33,640 bases of DNA, from contig NZ_JAKGAP010000070.1 in the NCBI RefSeq assembly GCF_021532375.1, positions 1 to 33,640 of the forward strand, in the 5' to 3' direction. Every line of letters begins with the position of its first letter. The first letter of the stretch is position 1. The notes beneath the pieces were generated by a model. It was not told where the DNA came from. It saw nothing but the letters and a program-made list of their open reading frames with translations, and searched no databases. Positions 1 to 8,024 of this stretch are shown one piece after another. This DNA is from Paenibacillus alkaliterrae. Its GTDB lineage: Bacteria > Bacillota > Bacilli > Paenibacillales > Paenibacillaceae. The translations under genes and the position numbers were made by a program.

Positions 1-94
1 AAATCTAATCGCCAAATGCTTGTCGGTGGCGAATGAAAAAAGCCACCGTCATTGGCGGTTCCGAATTCACCGACAATTAAAGTGGCTGATGACA
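1..94. mobile_element. Probable insertion-sequence end interrupting hsdS (partial)
   Basis: Read on the minus strand, recognisable HsdS coding sequence stops abruptly at about 95 and sequence beginning TGTCATCAGCCAC takes over. The next bases contain an inverted pair, TGTCGGTG...CACCGACA (21-28 and 68-75), with a second near-copy of the arm GCCACC inside it. A TGT start with repeated subterminal motifs fits an IS end, perhaps IS21-like, but this is a guess from memory. No transposase is visible because the window ends. The reading frame stays open to base 1, so an unusual HsdS tail cannot be fully excluded. Confidence 0.45.
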
Positions 95-398
95 GTAAGG
101 TAACAATTCTCTGAGCCAAGGCGACATTACTATTAGTTAATTGTGCTACTTCCCCTAGAGGCGCTTCTGTAGTTAACACTACATCGCCTACCTTTGGTAG
201 ACCTCTAACCATCCATGAATCATAATCTTTTTCATCAATAAATTCATTTGGAGAAAATATCGTTCCATTTTTAACTATTTTTGCAGTAATTAGAGGAATA
301 CCGGCGTCAGTTTTCTTAGGAGTTTTCCCTCTATAATCAATTAATGTTTCGAGAACTTCTTCTAATTTAAATGTCTGCCACTCGGAATTAAAACTCAA
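95..398 (-). pseudogene. hsdS: Type I restriction specificity subunit HsdS, N-terminal fragment
   Basis: HsdS carries the DNA target-recognition domains of a type I restriction-modification complex. The start is a TTG at 398, with GGAGGG seven bases upstream inside the end of hsdM; the two genes overlap by 11 bp, typical of translational coupling. About 100 codons show the usual first half of a recognition domain: LIDYRGKTPKK, then IPLITAKIVKNG, then GDVVLTTEAPLGEVAQL and ALAQRIVTL. After that the family normally continues with a long helix and a second recognition domain. Here the sequence becomes unrelated (LSSATLIVGEFG...), which suggests interruption by an insertion sequence. The subunit is therefore probably non-functional unless the remainder is expressed from beyond the window. 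Confidence 0.72.
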
Positions 399-1911
399 AC
401 CCAATCCCTCCAAGCCGCTTGCGAATCTCTTCTTCTAGGTGGTGTGATTTAGCAAATTGCTCCGCCAGTTCTGATGTTAGTCGTGCCATCTTATCCTCGA
501 AAGGTTCGCTGTCCTCTTCGACATCTTCAATGCCAACATATCGTCCAGGCGTCAATATATATTCATGCTCTTGTACTTCCGCAAGTTTCGCAGCTTTGCA
601 GAAGCCCTTAACATCCTCATATGCTCCAACTTCAGCTTGCCCTCGCCAAGCATGGTACGTATCGGCAATCTTCTTGATATCTTCCGAAGTCAGCTCACGA
701 TGCGTACGATCGACCATTTGGCCCCTTTTGCGGGCATCGATGAATAATATTTCTTCACGGCGGTCTCGGAGCCCTCTTGGAGCCTTGTTCTTCGCCATGA
801 ACCAGAGGCAGACAGGAATTTGCGTCGAATAGAATAACTGCCCCGGAAGCGTTACAATGCAATCCACCAAATCCGCATTGACCAACTTGCTCCGAATGTC
901 CAATTCAGCCGTTGTACTCGTAGACATCGAACCATTCGCCAAAACGAAGCCGGCTACACCACTTGGAGCCAGCTTGTTCACCATGTGCTGAATCCAAGCA
1001 TAGTTGGCATTGCCTGCTGGCGGTATACCATAAGACCAACGGGCATCTTCCATTAACCGATCGCCGCCCCAATCGCTAATGTTAAATGGAGGATTGGCCA
1101 GTATATAATCGGCCTTTAGGTTCTTATGCAAATCGTTATGGAACGTATCTGCATGATGTTCGCCCAAGTTGCTATCAATTCCGCGGATCGCCAAGTTCAT
1201 TTTGCAAAGCTTCCACGTAGTGGGGTTCGATTCTTGGCCATATACTGCGATATCTCCGAGCTTGCCTTGATGTTCTTCGACGAACTTCTCACTCTGAACG
1301 AACATGCCGCCAGAGCCGCAGCACGGGTCATAGACCCGGCCCTTAAATGGCTCGATCATCTCAACGAGTAAGCGGACAACGCTGTTCGGCGTGTAGAATT
1401 CGCCGCCGTTCTTACCCTCAGCACTAGCGAATTTGCTTAGGAAGTATTCGTACACTCGGCCAAGTACATCCTTGGAGCGGCTATCTTCATCGCCAACCTT
1501 GAACGAGAACAAGTCAATGACTTCGCCAAGGCGCGTTTTATCCAAAGCTGGTCTGGCATAATCCTTCGGCAAAACTCCTTTCAGCGATACGTTCTCCTTC
1601 TCGATGTCGATCATCGCTTGATCAATGATTTGGCCAATCTCCGGTTTCTTGGCATTGTTCTTAATGTGGCTCCAACGAGCATCCTTCGGCACCCAGAAGA
1701 TGTTCGCGGCGACATATTCATCCCGGTCTTCGGGATCCGCATAGGGCTCATTCTTCAGCGCTTCGTATTTCTCTTCAAATGCATCCGATACATATTTAAG
1801 GAATAGCAGGCCTAACACGACGTGCTTATATTCCGCAGCATCCATGCTGCCGCGCAGCTTGTCGGCCATGCTCCATAATTTTTCTTCAAAACCTAAGTTC
1901 GCTGTTGCCAT
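388..1911 (-). CDS. hsdM: Type I restriction-modification DNA methyltransferase subunit HsdM
   Basis: This 507-residue protein is an N6-adenine DNA methyltransferase subunit that methylates the site chosen by HsdS. The N-terminal helical HsdM domain (residues 1-150) begins MATANLGFEEKLW. The catalytic domain follows, with the AdoMet-binding motif DPCCGSGGMF near 195-204 and the catalytic NPPF near 273-276; both look intact. The start is the ATG at 1911, with GAGGAG eight bases upstream; a longer reading to 2082 runs into the neighbouring gene and lacks HsdM similarity. It sits 13 bp after the pseudo-methylase/S fusion and overlaps hsdS, so it belongs to the same operon. No HsdR is visible. 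With HsdS apparently broken, the other S-like domain next door is a possible partner, but that is inference. Confidence 0.95.
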   Translation of the reverse strand: MATANLGFEEKLWSMADKLRGSMDAAEYKHVVLGLLFLKYVSDAFEEKYEALKNEPYADPEDRDEYVAANIFWVPKDARWSHIKNNAKKPEIGQIIDQAMIDIEKENVSLKGVLPKDYARPALDKTRLGEVIDLFSFKVGDEDSRSKDVLGRVYEYFLSKFASAEGKNGGEFYTPNSVVRLLVEMIEPFKGRVYDPCCGSGGMFVQSEKFVEEHQGKLGDIAVYGQESNPTTWKLCKMNLAIRGIDSNLGEHHADTFHNDLHKNLKADYILANPPFNISDWGGDRLMEDARWSYGIPPAGNANYAWIQHMVNKLAPSGVAGFVLANGSMSTSTTAELDIRSKLVNADLVDCIVTLPGQLFYSTQIPVCLWFMAKNKAPRGLRDRREEILFIDARKRGQMVDRTHRELTSEDIKKIADTYHAWRGQAEVGAYEDVKGFCKAAKLAEVQEHEYILTPGRYVGIEDVEEDSEPFEDKMARLTSELAEQFAKSHHLEEEIRKRLGGIGFEF

Positions 1912-1924
1912 TAGCAAGCTCCTC

Positions 1925-3514
1925 TTAAAATATTCTTTGATATACTTCTTGTTTCGCTTGTTCCCATCTTGCGTGGGCTTCCAGAATAACAGCTTTGTAT
2001 CGCTTCTTCTCGTCCAAATAATGGGTAACCAACTGATGCTGCTTCTCTTCTGGCAGTGTAGGAATTTCGATTTCTCCAACATCTGAAGGATTCAAGTTCA
2101 TGACCGTTGTTCCCCGCTGGAAGCTTTGAATAAACGCCATCCCTGTCGGACTCTCTAAAAAAACCTTTACAAATTGAGCAAATAAACTCGACTTGAACCG
2201 AATTACGATAATGTTGGCGGAGGCAATCACCATTTCTTCACTGCCTGGGAAGATGGCGAGTTTAATCACGGTTCCTCTGCATGTCATGACCAGATCACCG
2301 GGAAGCAATTCATAACGCTTCACCTTACGCTTTTCTTCGTCGATAGTCTCCAGCCCTTCTAACTTAACCTCGCCATCCTCCAAATTAGAAATATTCAACA
2401 CTCTAATCTTGCCTTTCTTCAATTCTTGCTTCGAGATCGCCTTCCCGCGGAATATATCCGCCATGTTGCGAAGCCTCTCCTTCGGCATGGAAGCCTGCTG
2501 GAAAGAGCGCAGCTTTTCCTGCTCTTCGTCGAGCAGCAGATCGATCCTCCAATTGTCCCATAGCTGGAACTGATCTGGATGAATCGTCACTTCCCGATCA
2601 ATCTCCAGAGTTTGCTTCCTTATGATCAATCTACCTATCCGCACCTCTGGTAGACTTTCCTTACCGAATTCCACCTGATACGTCCTTACCGAGGTATAAG
2701 GCCTGAACAAACCATCCGGAAGCGTATAAATCGATTGCACTGGTGCTTCCATGTTCATCTCATGTCTCCAGCCTGCGATTGCTCCTCCTTGGAACATCAT
2801 GCGTGGCGGGAAAGTCACGCTTAGCCTGCCTCTCTCCTGCAGTAAAGGTAACAGAAAACTGACGGCTGCTCCCTCCGATTCTCGAATCGAGATTTCATCT
2901 TCATCTTGAAGCTTTAGACCAAAGTTTGGAATGGACAGAATCGCGTCGAATCTCTCTTCCATTTGCAACGGCTGGTAGATGCTCCCTTGAATTACGGTAA
3001 TCCGAGGATTCAGTTCAAAGTATATTTTAAGTAAACGACAGATCATATAGTTTTCCGACATCAACGTGACGTGAAGATCACGCATGTAGCATTTCGTCTC
3101 GTATAGACCTTGTAGAAACTTCTCCGTCTCTGTTATGAGAATGGAGCTAAACTGGCTTTGGTCGCACATATCAATAAAGCGTTCCATGATTCCGGGATGC
3201 GCCATAAGCGTCCCGGTTATTCGATCCTGCTGCAGCGTGCGTAATGCATACTCCAGCAGGTCCAGTTCTTTGCCTGCATGGTACAGTCGGCAGAATAGAT
3301 CCCGATCCCCAGGAAAATGTCCCAGCTCCCGTTCACCGACTTGCTCTTTCATCCATTGGAATAGCTCTTCTGCGCCCGCCTCCTGTTCCCATTCGATAGT
3401 TTTATGCCGCTCAATCGACTGGCGGGTGCGATTCACTCGAATCGCCTCCCGCAAAAGCTGATCCCTTGAATAAATCTCATGAAGCAAGCATAAATTCCAA
3501 AACGATTCAATCAC
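1925..3514 (-). CDS. Degenerate N6-methyltransferase fused to an HsdS-like recognition domain
   Basis: The 529-residue protein has three parts. Residues 1-100 are helical. Residues 100-300 follow the layout of an HsdM-type methyltransferase. Residues 350-520 look like an HsdS target-recognition domain (MADIFRGKAISK, RVLNISNLEDGEV, LLPGDLVMTCRG, RGTTVMNLNPSDVGEIEIP). Catalytic motifs appear lost: the AdoMet motif position reads SSILITETEKF instead of DPxxGSG, and the NPPF position reads SIPNF (194-198). The start is GTG at 3514, with AAGGTGAT five bases upstream. It lies 45 bp after the helicase gene and 13 bp before hsdM. I infer a DNA-binding scaffold with its own sequence specificity rather than an enzyme. 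A diverged but active methylase is less likely. Confidence 0.75.
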   Translation of the reverse strand: MIESFWNLCLLHEIYSRDQLLREAIRVNRTRQSIERHKTIEWEQEAGAEELFQWMKEQVGERELGHFPGDRDLFCRLYHAGKELDLLEYALRTLQQDRITGTLMAHPGIMERFIDMCDQSQFSSILITETEKFLQGLYETKCYMRDLHVTLMSENYMICRLLKIYFELNPRITVIQGSIYQPLQMEERFDAILSIPNFGLKLQDEDEISIRESEGAAVSFLLPLLQERGRLSVTFPPRMMFQGGAIAGWRHEMNMEAPVQSIYTLPDGLFRPYTSVRTYQVEFGKESLPEVRIGRLIIRKQTLEIDREVTIHPDQFQLWDNWRIDLLLDEEQEKLRSFQQASMPKERLRNMADIFRGKAISKQELKKGKIRVLNISNLEDGEVKLEGLETIDEEKRKVKRYELLPGDLVMTCRGTVIKLAIFPGSEEMVIASANIIVIRFKSSLFAQFVKVFLESPTGMAFIQSFQRGTTVMNLNPSDVGEIEIPTLPEEKQHQLVTHYLDEKKRYKAVILEAHARWEQAKQEVYQRIF

Positions 3515-3559
3515 TCAATCACCTTCTTTCTTGCATGGCATATTCCATCAAAGAAAAGT

Positions 3560-6500
3560 TTAGGACCTGAAATTTCCGATTTTGGCCAAAACCTCATCCG
3601 GAATATGTCCTAAAAAATAATTTTCAATGTATTCCCAGAATCGATCGTTATCCACTTCATTCTCGAACAAGTGGGTTAACATCGCCACCGATAGATAATG
3701 CCTTTCTTTTACATTCTCCAAAATATAGTTTGTATATCTCGCTGGGTTTTGTATGCTGCGTTCGATTTGCATACGGGAGTTGATACGAAGGAATATTTCG
3801 GGATTATCTCCCCCGTTCACGCGATAGATCAAATTGCCCAGAGCTTCTAGTATACCAAGAAGAATAAATGTTTTCTCTACTTTCTCGGGGTTTACCTTCG
3901 GCAAGAACAGTGTAACGTGATTTGGTTCGGTATTGATTTGCTGCCCTTGGTTGAGGATTTGTCTCCACTCGATTTTGATCCAATCTAGAAATCCCGCATA
4001 CCCACTGTTCTGGAGTGAGTATTTCTCCTTCGATTCGCTATACTTAATAAATCTCTGATAGAAGTTGGAATGTTTCTGCATAATCCGATCATAATGATCC
4101 GCACTATGAATCAGAATTGAGGACAGATTCTCACAAAAATATTTATCGCCCTTTATTCTCTTCTTCAGCTCCGCCGCAAATTCTGATATGGAGAAGTAGC
4201 TTCGTTCCTTGGCGTATGTACCGAATATATCCGCGATTTGCTCTAATTGATGATTCAGCTCATTCGTGAACTGATCACGGTGTAATGATTTAAGCGCAAG
4301 TTCCAGCTGTAATACGGGCAGAAGATGAACTAAAAAAGGCAGTCCCAGATCCTCATCTTTCGAATGAAATTTATATTTGAATTGAGGGAAGGATAGGCTC
4401 TGAAACCGTGATTCCCACATGTTCTTCATATCACAGGTGTAGATATTGCCATACGCCGTCTTATGTCCTTCTGCAACCTTTTTAAAGTATCTACCGTATC
4501 GCTCCAGAATTTGCTGCTCTTGATCTTTCTGTATCATAAAGTACTCTTTAGCAAATACGCTTCTCGGACGGGCGATGATAGGCGAGTACCCCATTTTGGC
4601 TTTAAAATCCTTCTCGATAATTAATAAAGCTGTCTTCAGCTTGTTATCAACTTCATCACTTGCCTCAGCGCCTTGCTGGAAGATATATCGGAATTCCTCC
4701 GCATTGACAAGAAGATGACGCACATTGCTGCTGTGCCTATTTTCATTAATGAGTTGAACAATCTTTGCCATCACTTGAACTAGTTGCTGTTTACGAATTG
4801 TGGAAATTCCATGCAGTCGATTAACATGAACGAAGTCCTTGGGCAAGAAATCAAAATATGCGTAACCCCGCTCCAATGCCCTTGCAGCACGTCCGATCTC
4901 CTGAACATAGTCACACACATTACCTGTCGGAGCGAAGTGATACACATTCATAATATCAGGCAGATCGATACCCATTCCGAACGCTTTGGTTGCAAGCATG
5001 ACTAACGATTCACCTTCCTTGAACCGTTTATAGTTTCCGTTTTTGAGATCTTTGGAGAGAGGACCATAATATGACGTTAGATGCTGACGCAATCGCTCGC
5101 TCGCATAGATCTTCGTAAATTCATGAAACTGATTAATTAATCCGACTGTAGGGAAATAGACAAGCGTTTTTTCACCTTTGGCCAGGTACTGTTCTAACCT
5201 GAATACAAGTACCTTAAATTTATCCTCCAGATATTCCTTAAACCTCTCCTTAGATTGACTGGTTTTCTTAATGCGAACCTCCAGATCATCCCGCTTCACA
5301 TATCCAAAATAGCTAATGGGATTAATGAGATTCAGGCTATCTCTTGTTTCCGCGTACATATCCTCTACTCCACCATAAATTGCAGTTGCAGTAAAGGTAG
5401 CAATGGGGAACTGCATTTCCTTCTTGCGTAGGCGCTGGAGGTAACTACCCAAATACCAGTAATCCGAGCGAAATGCTTTCCCCCATGTTGTGACTATATG
5501 TGCCTCGTCGATCACGAACAGACCTACCTCTCGGTCTCCGATTAATTGCGCAATATCGGAGCGACTAAGTAGCGTCTCTGGCGAAATATAGAGAATGGAA
5601 ATTTCTTTTGTCCGAATCCGTTCAATGATGCCCATCTTCTCAACCGGCGTAATTTCCGAATTAATTGTTGCGGACATGTGCACATTGCGATCCATCAGAC
5701 CTTGTACCTGATCCGTCATCAAACCGATTAACGGAGAGATAACGATGGTCATTAGTCCATATTTTTCAGCAAGGTAAATAGCGGGTACTTGAAACATAAC
5801 CGATTTGCCCGCACCGGTCGGGGAGGTCACGAAGATGTCGCGATAGCTCTCTCCCTGCTGCGCTAATGTGGCCTGCTGCACGATGCTGTCAATGACCTGA
5901 CTTTGAGGAATAAAGACCGTTTCCTTCTTAAATTCAGGATCATGAATATCTTTGTACATTCGCAAGTCACGGAAACTCGTATAATTCCAGTACTTCTCGA
6001 GTACGCGCAAATATTCTGTCTCATATAGCTGAGGTACAAGTGATGTCGTCTTAGTAGCCAATACGAACGAAATATGAGGAAGTAGGCTTTGCAGAAGCTG
6101 AATTCGCTCGCGATAACGATGAATTGATACACTTAGATCCCCCGTGTAAGAGATCCGAACTTCTTGTTGCTCCATTGCTGTATTCGATAACAGTCGGGCT
6201 ATTAGTCCAACCAGTACATCTTCTTCTTCTACAAGCTCAAGTTCTGCTGTGTCGTCATTTGCCAACTTGTGTTCTGGAAGCTCGAGGTCGGGAATTGGAT
6301 AGTAATCACTCGCCGGCTCGGAATCAGCATATACAATAAACCAGTTATTATCGATTTTCTTTAACGTTCCATAATATTTCTGAAAGATTTCAAAGTCCGG
6401 ATCCTGCTCAGGCTCTTCGGTGGAATTCTCATCCTCGAAATAAGTGATAAACAACCTCTCCGCGGCATGTATACTATATAAACAAGGATAGGTGCGGTGA

Positions 6501-6814
6501 TATACATTGTTTTCATAGATCATAATGTTGAAGTAAAGGGACAGTACTTCTGTTCCAATGACTTGATATTCCTCATAGGTGCACCAAGCAGCCTGATCGA
6601 TTTGGTGGAGCGATTGGAACATCTCTGGCAGAATCGATGCTTTGGCTTGATCGAGCTCATGAATTGCCATTGTAACCGAATACGGAATCAGCTTGCGCAA
6701 AGGCATCGTTTCGAAAAATGAAGCTGGAAACCCTTTGAATACAAAAAGCGCCTTTTGGTTCGAATCCTGCATCATTCGCAAGAGATCTTGTTCGATTCTT
6801 TTATAATTGTTCAT
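3560..6814 (-). CDS. RecQ-like DEAH superfamily 2 helicase with novel flanking domains
   Basis: The 1084-residue protein is an ATP-dependent nucleic-acid helicase of superfamily 2. The motor occupies about residues 305-670: Walker A SPTGAGKS (331-338), DEAH box VIDEAHI (434-440), motif III TFTAT (473-477), a second RecA fold with LVYFPTV and ATKAFGMGIDLPDI, and motif VI QEIGRAAR (638-645). These resemble RecQ. The N-terminal 300 and C-terminal 400 residues match no domain I recognise; no zinc-binding or HRDC segment is obvious. The start is ATG 6814, preceded by GGGAGG eight bases upstream, only 4 bp after the sigma-factor stop codon. Large helicases with methylase neighbours are typical of phage-defence loci, so a DNA-translocating role in defence is likely but inferred. 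Confidence 0.9.
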   Translation of the reverse strand: MNNYKRIEQDLLRMMQDSNQKALFVFKGFPASFFETMPLRKLIPYSVTMAIHELDQAKASILPEMFQSLHQIDQAAWCTYEEYQVIGTEVLSLYFNIMIYENNVYHRTYPCLYSIHAAERLFITYFEDENSTEEPEQDPDFEIFQKYYGTLKKIDNNWFIVYADSEPASDYYPIPDLELPEHKLANDDTAELELVEEEDVLVGLIARLLSNTAMEQQEVRISYTGDLSVSIHRYRERIQLLQSLLPHISFVLATKTTSLVPQLYETEYLRVLEKYWNYTSFRDLRMYKDIHDPEFKKETVFIPQSQVIDSIVQQATLAQQGESYRDIFVTSPTGAGKSVMFQVPAIYLAEKYGLMTIVISPLIGLMTDQVQGLMDRNVHMSATINSEITPVEKMGIIERIRTKEISILYISPETLLSRSDIAQLIGDREVGLFVIDEAHIVTTWGKAFRSDYWYLGSYLQRLRKKEMQFPIATFTATAIYGGVEDMYAETRDSLNLINPISYFGYVKRDDLEVRIKKTSQSKERFKEYLEDKFKVLVFRLEQYLAKGEKTLVYFPTVGLINQFHEFTKIYASERLRQHLTSYYGPLSKDLKNGNYKRFKEGESLVMLATKAFGMGIDLPDIMNVYHFAPTGNVCDYVQEIGRAARALERGYAYFDFLPKDFVHVNRLHGISTIRKQQLVQVMAKIVQLINENRHSSNVRHLLVNAEEFRYIFQQGAEASDEVDNKLKTALLIIEKDFKAKMGYSPIIARPRSVFAKEYFMIQKDQEQQILERYGRYFKKVAEGHKTAYGNIYTCDMKNMWESRFQSLSFPQFKYKFHSKDEDLGLPFLVHLLPVLQLELALKSLHRDQFTNELNHQLEQIADIFGTYAKERSYFSISEFAAELKKRIKGDKYFCENLSSILIHSADHYDRIMQKHSNFYQRFIKYSESKEKYSLQNSGYAGFLDWIKIEWRQILNQGQQINTEPNHVTLFLPKVNPEKVEKTFILLGILEALGNLIYRVNGGDNPEIFLRINSRMQIERSIQNPARYTNYILENVKERHYLSVAMLTHLFENEVDNDRFWEYIENYFLGHIPDEVLAKIGNFRS

Positions 6815-6818
6815 CCTG

Positions 6819-7949
6819 TCAACCTCCCATTGGTTCTGGCCAGTAGTAGTCCTCGCGGTTTGCCCTTTTTCTCATTTTATTCGCTAATTTCTTCAATGCC
6901 TTGGCTTCTATCTGTCTGATTCTCTCTCGCGTTACTCCGAACTTTTCCCCTACTTTCTCGAGAGTTTTCGGTTTGCAATCACCAAAACCGAACCGTTCCA
7001 GGATAACCCCTTGTTCCCGTGGTTTGAGATGAGTGCTTATCAATTCATGAAGCAGCTTCCTTAAGTCGTGCTGCTCTGCCAAAAGTGCAGGATCAAAATA
7101 AATTTTACTGTACTCGCCCAATAACCGATGCGTCTCCAGACTTATAAATTGACTTAGTTCCGACTCTTGACCATCCTCCGAAATATTCTGTTCGGTGGAC
7201 GTCATCCCTAGCACCTGATGCTCAACGATCTTGGCTCGTTCGTATTGGTCTGCAGAAATGCCAAGTTTCATAATAATCGCCTGTTGGTCAGGGATGTTAT
7301 TCTCCACTTCATAAGCTTGTTCTTCCCGCCGGATCTTCTGAATGAGTTCAAACATATGTACCGGCACTCGAATCATTGTCCCCGTATCGACGATAGCCCG
7401 TATTATACGTTGCCGTATCCACCAAACAGCGTAAGTCGAGAATTGAACATCCTTTTTCACATCAAATTTTCTAATTGCGTCCATTAGCCCTATCGTACCT
7501 TCTGATACTAGGTCATCATAGGAATGTTGATGATTGGAATATCTTAAATACCTCGAAGCTAACTTGTGAACAAGCTTCATGTTATCGACAACCAGCTGTT
7601 CGAACTCTAGGTCGTTATGAGTCTCATGGTACCCTTTCAGTAGGATAGCATTTCTCGAATAAATACTCTGACTGGAAGAGTGTTCCATTATTTTCGGATC
7701 TGAGACTGGCTTCCATTCCATATTTAAAATGTCATCAATGCTCGGTTCTTCGTTTGCTTGCTTGGACTGGTTAGTATACAGGATATTCTGGAAACCCATA
7801 ATCTCAAGAAACATCTCGACGTCATCATTCTCGAGTTGCTCATTTGATAAGGATTGCAGAAGAGCCTTCGCCTCGGCAAAAGGAATTGTCTGCTTATCAG
7901 GAAAAGTAAGTTCAAACACTTGCTGTACCTCGCGAATACTCTTGCCCAT
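6819..7949 (-). CDS. Primary-like sigma-70 factor encoded in transposon cargo
   Basis: The 376-residue protein is a group-1/2-like sigma factor that would redirect RNA polymerase. Residues 1-100 are unlike known region 1 and may be a regulatory domain. Region 2 (about 115-200) contains SYDDLVSEGTIGLMDAIRKF and FSTYAVWWIRQRIIRAI, followed by IRVPVHM of region 3. Region 4 (about 295-360) ends with TLEKVGEKFGVTRERIRQIE. The residues that contact the -35 element in E. coli sigma-70 (R584, E585, R588) are kept. In region 2.4 the residue matching Q437 is kept, while that matching T440 is isoleucine, so -10 recognition may differ. The start is ATG with AAGGAGG seven bases upstream. It is the first gene of the cargo operon and may drive that operon or phage-responsive genes. 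Confidence 0.92.
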   Translation of the reverse strand: MGKSIREVQQVFELTFPDKQTIPFAEAKALLQSLSNEQLENDDVEMFLEIMGFQNILYTNQSKQANEEPSIDDILNMEWKPVSDPKIMEHSSSQSIYSRNAILLKGYHETHNDLEFEQLVVDNMKLVHKLASRYLRYSNHQHSYDDLVSEGTIGLMDAIRKFDVKKDVQFSTYAVWWIRQRIIRAIVDTGTMIRVPVHMFELIQKIRREEQAYEVENNIPDQQAIIMKLGISADQYERAKIVEHQVLGMTSTEQNISEDGQESELSQFISLETHRLLGEYSKIYFDPALLAEQHDLRKLLHELISTHLKPREQGVILERFGFGDCKPKTLEKVGEKFGVTRERIRQIEAKALKKLANKMRKRANREDYYWPEPMGG

Positions 7950-7987
7950 TTGAAGTCCTCCTTAATTACCAAAAACACCCTATACGA

Positions 7988-8017
7988 ATATTACCATAAT
8001 GACATTTGATATTTCAA
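7988..8017 (-). promoter_or_regulatory. Promoter of the sigma-helicase-methylase operon
   Basis: On the minus strand TTGAAA (8012-8017) and TAATAT (7988-7993) are separated by 18 bp. A TG one base before the -10 hexamer makes it an extended -10. It lies about 40 bp upstream of the sigma-factor start codon and is the best promoter candidate in the spacer. The -35 element is inside a perfect palindrome, which suggests repression or autoregulation. Confidence 0.6.
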
Positions 8018-8024
8018 TATCAAA
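8005..8024. promoter_or_regulatory. 20-bp palindromic operator over the -35 element
   Basis: TTTGATATT and its exact reverse complement AATATCAAA are separated by two bases. Two 9-bp arms with a 2-bp centre are typical of a dimeric repressor site. The palindrome covers the -35 of the cargo promoter. The regulator is unknown; no repressor gene lies beside it, and the nearest candidate in the element is the XRE protein near the right end. Confidence 0.5.
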
